A stretch of DNA of 64,000 nucleotides from contig JANQPX010000016.1 in NCBI GenBank assembly GCA_028285265.1, positions 124,001 through 188,000 on the forward strand, read 5' to 3'. Of the stretch, positions 61,069-64,000 are shown in pieces. How positions within the stretch are numbered: the stretch's first letter is position 1; each line of letters starts with the position of its first letter. Both the position numbers and the translations under genes were made by a program. This stretch comes from Geminicoccaceae bacterium. Its GTDB lineage: Bacteria > Pseudomonadota > Alphaproteobacteria > Geminicoccales > Geminicoccaceae. The notes beneath the pieces are model-generated. The model searched no databases. It was not told where the DNA came from and worked only from the letters and a program-made list of their open reading frames with translations.

Positions 61069-61621
61069 GGGCCTGGATCTAAGCGTTTTGGGGCGACTCC
61101 GCTCTTGGAATTCGAGCCTATCCGATCCGAGACGGCGAGGTGTTCATTAGCCCGAACACGATCCAAAGTGAACAGTCTTCCAAGGCTGTTTGGTGGTCAC
61201 CAGCATTGCCACGATCAGAATAACCCTAATGACCTCTTGGACAAAGCCATCTGCGAAGCGGAAGGCTGCAGCGACCGTCGAAAGGGGGTACCGTCGGATA
61301 AGTGGCAAATTTCAAGATTTCACGGCGAACAAAGCATCGTTCTGGTCGATAATGGTTATGAAACGAAAGGTGCCTGCTGGGGTGAACTGACGTTCAGTAC
61401 GAGGCGACAAACTGCCCTCTCGCATGCACTGCAACTCGATCGAATGCTGCAATAGCTCTTTTCCGGATCTGGAGCCGCTTCATACCGGCGCCAAAATTGG
61501 TCGGCAAAGTTAAATTGGAGCGGCGGCGGGAAGAGTTGAGGTGGCATTCGTAGGTCCGACCGTAGAGTGCATAGGTGCGTGTCGCCGGCGCATCGAGGCC
61601 AAGTTCAAGCGGAGATGACAA
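61069..61621. other. Intergenic region
   Basis: More than 0.5 kb without a supported gene; a 116-codon plus-strand frame (61105-61455) has no domain or ribosome binding site. The inositol-phosphatase promoter should be near 61550. Confidence 0.4.
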
Positions 61622-62410
61622 ATGCAACAACTGCAACGCAGACTCGATGTTGCTAGATACGCGGCCCAAAACGCGGCTGTCCTTGCGAGCCGCCGGTTTG
61701 TTGAAAGGGAGACGCTTGAAGTCTTCTCTAAAGGTGCCCAGGACCGGGTAACCGAGGTTGATCGCAGTACCGAGAGTTTAATTCGCACCATTATTGAACG
61801 CCACTTCCCTGGCGAGGCCATCCTCGGTGAGGAATACGGAGGTGCGGCACCTCAGCAAGGTGAGGCAGGCCTTTGGGTCATTGATCCCATCGATGGCACT
61901 GATTGCTTCGTCTTCGGCTTACCGATGTGGTGCATATCTATCGCGTGGATCACGGCTGGCGAAGCGCAAGTTGGTGTGATTTACGACCCAGTCCATGACG
62001 AGACTTTCTCGGCCGTCAAGAATGGTGGCGCCTTTTGCAATGACCGTCTTATCCATGCCTCGGACGCATCAAAAGTGGACCAAGGCGTCTTTGGCATTGG
62101 CTACTCTACCCGCATCGCCCCAGAAGCAACTCTGGCTCCATTGGAACACCTTTTGCGCCAAGGCGGTATGTTCCATCGCTGTGGCTCCGGTGCTCTCTCG
62201 CTCGCCTGGGTGGCTGCTGGCCGCCTGGTCGGCTACTACGAACCCCACATCAACTCCTGGGACTGCCTTGCTGGCCTTGTCCTCATTCGCGAGGCTGGCG
62301 GTTGGCACAGCGACTTCCTGGCTGGTGACGGGCTGCTCAATGGCAACCCACTGGCCGCTTGTGGCCCGAACCTCATTGAGGCGACGCGTGAGCTTGCCGC
62401 TGTTCGATGA
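61622..62410 (+). CDS. Inositol-monophosphatase-family phosphatase
   Basis: 262 aa with CGGAG before ATG 61622. Metal-binding motifs are complete: E70-E71 (ILGEEYGG), D88-P-I-D91-G-T-D94 (WVIDPIDGTDCF) and NSWDCLAGLVLIREAGG near the C-terminus. Length and the histidinol-phosphatase-like C-terminal DCLAG fit IMPase/HisN-type enzymes that hydrolyse a small phosphate ester. Substrate cannot be told from the sequence. Downstream of a gene-free stretch and followed by an unrelated PP2C-like gene. Confidence 0.9.
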   Translation: MQQLQRRLDVARYAAQNAAVLASRRFVERETLEVFSKGAQDRVTEVDRSTESLIRTIIERHFPGEAILGEEYGGAAPQQGEAGLWVIDPIDGTDCFVFGLPMWCISIAWITAGEAQVGVIYDPVHDETFSAVKNGGAFCNDRLIHASDASKVDQGVFGIGYSTRIAPEATLAPLEHLLRQGGMFHRCGSGALSLAWVAAGRLVGYYEPHINSWDCLAGLVLIREAGGWHSDFLAGDGLLNGNPLAACGPNLIEATRELAAVR

Positions 62411-62836
62411 ACGTCGACTCGTCCGTCCCTGAGAGTCGAAATACCAGGAACACCGTGATGGTCACTTTCATTTCGCCGTCATTGTCGAAATCAGGACAGC
62501 ACCAGAGCTTTCCAAAAGGGCAAATTTGTTGAAGATCGAGGCGTATCGGTTCCGACCTCATTCATCAATTCCGTCGTGGTCCTAGCCCGGTGGCAAATCG
62601 GATATAGGAGGATCCGGCTTTGTCGGCACGGGTTGAGCTGAAGTGGCTCTCAACGCGCAGACTGGACCCTCGGCGATAAGGACCAGGCCGGCAGTCCTGC
62701 CGATCAGTGCAGCTGCGAACGTGGCTAAATCATGTCGGTTCGTTATGAAAGATGCCTACAAACTCCAGAGTTGTTTGTTACAGTTCTGGTACGCTTCTAC
62801 CCTGCTAGTAACGCCCACTTGAACCTGGACCCATCC
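62411..62836. other. Intergenic region
   Basis: 426 bp without a supported feature; the reading frame of the PP2C-like gene is open from 62732 but its preferred start is 62837. Confidence 0.4.
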
Positions 62837-63829
62837 ATGCGGATTGACTGTTTTTCGGCAGGCAAACCAAAAACTGATCCCGGCATGACCGAAGACCTGT
62901 TCCTGGCTCTACCCGGTTTCGGATTCGCCGTCATCGATGGTCTCAGTGATCGTACTGGACACCGCTATGGTGGCTTGAGCGCCGGCCAAATGGCTGCACG
63001 GCTGGTGGCTGCCGAAACTGCCCATTGGCTAGCAACGGGCCGACACAATTTGGCCCAAACTCTCATCGAGCGCCTGACTGCAAAGATTGCCGCGGCCTAC
63101 TTCGATGTGGGAATTTATGAGGTCGCTATGGCCGAGCCCGGCCGCCGCTTTGGCGCCACCCTAGCGCTGGCCATTGACCTTGGCCAAACCTGGCGGTTTT
63201 TGCTCGCAGGCGATAGCGGCATACGACTGAATGGCTCTCAAATTTTGCAAAATGGTCACCCGGTCGACGTCGTCACCTCTGCTCTCCGAATCGAAACCTA
63301 TCACGCCGCCAAAGGGCATGGAGCCAACGATGAGGTAGCAGCCGAGGTGGCCAGATTCGTCACGCTCAATGGTGCTACCGAACTCCATCCCGACATGCGT
63401 CCCTGGCTTGATGTTGACGATCTAGAGGCAATTCTTTCCCGGGCCCGAACGCGTGCCGAAGCCCAGCTATTTGGCGTGCCAGCCTGCGATATCGATGTGT
63501 TGTTGACCCAAGGCATCATCCAAGGCCAAGGACATTTTCAAAATAACACCAACAGTCCTATGAGTTATGCGGTGATCGACGGGACCGAGGTGCCTATGAT
63601 GCATATCCGTACTGAAGATCGCAGCGCTGATAGCCTTGAGTCCATCGAACTCTTCACCGATGGCTACTTGGAACCACCCAACGGCACATCGATTGCCGCT
63701 TGGGAGGCGAGTTTCGCCACCATTGAAGCCGAGGACCCCGCCAAAATCGATGCGTATCCCTGCCCAAAAGGCAGCACGAAAGAACACTGGTTTGACGACC
63801 GAACCGTGGTGATTGTGGATTTGCGATGA
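62837..63829 (+). CDS. PP2C-like serine/threonine phosphatase domain protein
   Basis: 330 aa from ATG 62837; upstream starts at 62732 are less likely. Elements of the PPM/PP2C fold are visible: GFAVIDGLSDRTGHRYGGLS with the first metal-binding Asp, FGATLALAIDLGQTWRFLLA, LLAGDSGIRLNG (second strand pair), ELFTDGYLEPP and a C-terminal WFDDRTVVIVDLR with the last Asp. The conserved RxxxxD start of typical PP2C is not evident, so catalysis needs checking. A role in reversing protein phosphorylation is possible. Upstream IMPase is not functionally linked on current evidence. Confidence 0.7.
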   Translation: MRIDCFSAGKPKTDPGMTEDLFLALPGFGFAVIDGLSDRTGHRYGGLSAGQMAARLVAAETAHWLATGRHNLAQTLIERLTAKIAAAYFDVGIYEVAMAEPGRRFGATLALAIDLGQTWRFLLAGDSGIRLNGSQILQNGHPVDVVTSALRIETYHAAKGHGANDEVAAEVARFVTLNGATELHPDMRPWLDVDDLEAILSRARTRAEAQLFGVPACDIDVLLTQGIIQGQGHFQNNTNSPMSYAVIDGTEVPMMHIRTEDRSADSLESIELFTDGYLEPPNGTSIAAWEASFATIEAEDPAKIDAYPCPKGSTKEHWFDDRTVVIVDLR

Positions 63830-63851
63830 GATCGCCCACGGCTTGATCATT

Positions 63852-64000
63852 TCACACGCCTGGCGGATGAAACTCCACTTGCCGCCGTACTGGTGCCTCT
63901 GAGAAGAGTCCAAAAGCCTGAATGACGTCACCGCACTCAAGATTAATGCTCCGGGCAACACCATTCCCTTTTAGCACAGCGCCTCGCTCGTTCGGGTTAT
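63852..64000 (-). CDS. 3' end of an unidentified gene, cut by the window edge
   Basis: Minus-strand frame open to the window edge, with 49 codons and a TGA at 63852-63854. The visible end reads like a genuine C-terminus (GNGVARSINLECGDVIQAFG, then LFSEAPVRRQVEFHPPGV). No family recognised from this piece; it is convergent with the PP2C-like gene. Confidence 0.45.
   Translation of the reverse strand, partial: NPNERGAVLKGNGVARSINLECGDVIQAFGLFSEAPVRRQVEFHPPGV

Noticed and set aside
61105..61455. 116-codon open frame on the plus strand
   Set aside because: No ribosome binding site, no domain and atypical composition.

Overview
The window looks like part of an alphaproteobacterial genome: moderate-to-high GC, with an ActR/PrrA/RegA-type regulator, an RpoE-ChrR pair, TAXI solute-binding and Tad-pilus-like proteins, a DUF1612/HTH protein and a RepA (RPA-family) plasmid replication module. 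The replication/partition block at about 13.8-22.2 kb makes it likely to be a plasmid, chromid or integrated replicon. There are no rRNA or tRNA genes, no recognisable intact IS element and no CRISPR array.

Layout. (1) 0-3.8 kb: a GNAT acetyltransferase, then a co-directional catabolic set (cupin, 2-keto-4-pentenoate-hydratase-like enzyme, mandelate-racemase-like enzyme), followed by a decayed NUDIX pseudogene and a gene-poor stretch to 5.4 kb. (2) 5.4-10.6 kb: an exported coiled-coil/SH3b protein, a sulfotransferase-like protein, an EamA transporter and a double-length TAXI-type binding protein without a permease. (3) 11.5-22.2 kb: a Wzc/ExoP-type chain-length protein, a Wzz-like protein and parAB, with eight near-identical 24-bp palindromes in two clusters of four and a ninth, degenerate copy inside parA. 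The parA operator region, an iteron-rich origin, repA and a tyrosine recombinase follow. The palindromes are strong candidates for partition (parS-like) sites. (4) 22-33 kb: a YugP-type zinc peptidase, a DUF1612/HTH protein, two sensor kinases, a YVTN beta-propeller protein, a Tad-domain protein and an Excalibur-domain protein.

(5) 33.9-44 kb: a PfkB kinase and then an RpoE-ChrR stress module. Around it are at least five sites with a TGATCC-like -35 and a CGTA-type -10 separated by exactly 16 bp. They lie before rpoE-chrR, a divergent DUF3833 gene, a 60-codon small gene followed by a UbiH-like hydroxylase, a fasciclin gene and a DUF4864 gene. This appears to be a compact, locally clustered sigma-E regulon. 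A methyltransferase/hydrolase/membrane-protein operon, a PrrA-type regulator and a DUF4174 protein are interspersed or follow.

(6) 44-54.9 kb: an SDR plus flavoprotein operon with a GlxA-type regulator, a nitroreductase, an acyl-CoA synthetase remnant, a second SDR, a class III cyclase, a GlcG-like protein, and an OmpR/histidine-kinase pair divergent from a PepSY protein. (7) 55-59.4 kb: pdxA-like gene translationally coupled to a TIM-barrel/cupin fusion, a divergent LysR regulator and a threonine/serine-dehydratase-like enzyme, probably one hydroxy-amino-acid or acid-sugar pathway. (8) 59.6-64 kb: an EamA transporter, a small basic protein, an inositol-monophosphatase-family enzyme, a PP2C-like protein and the 3' end of an unknown gene. 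Starts were chosen by reading Shine-Dalgarno sequences by eye. Family assignments come from motif recognition, not database searches.
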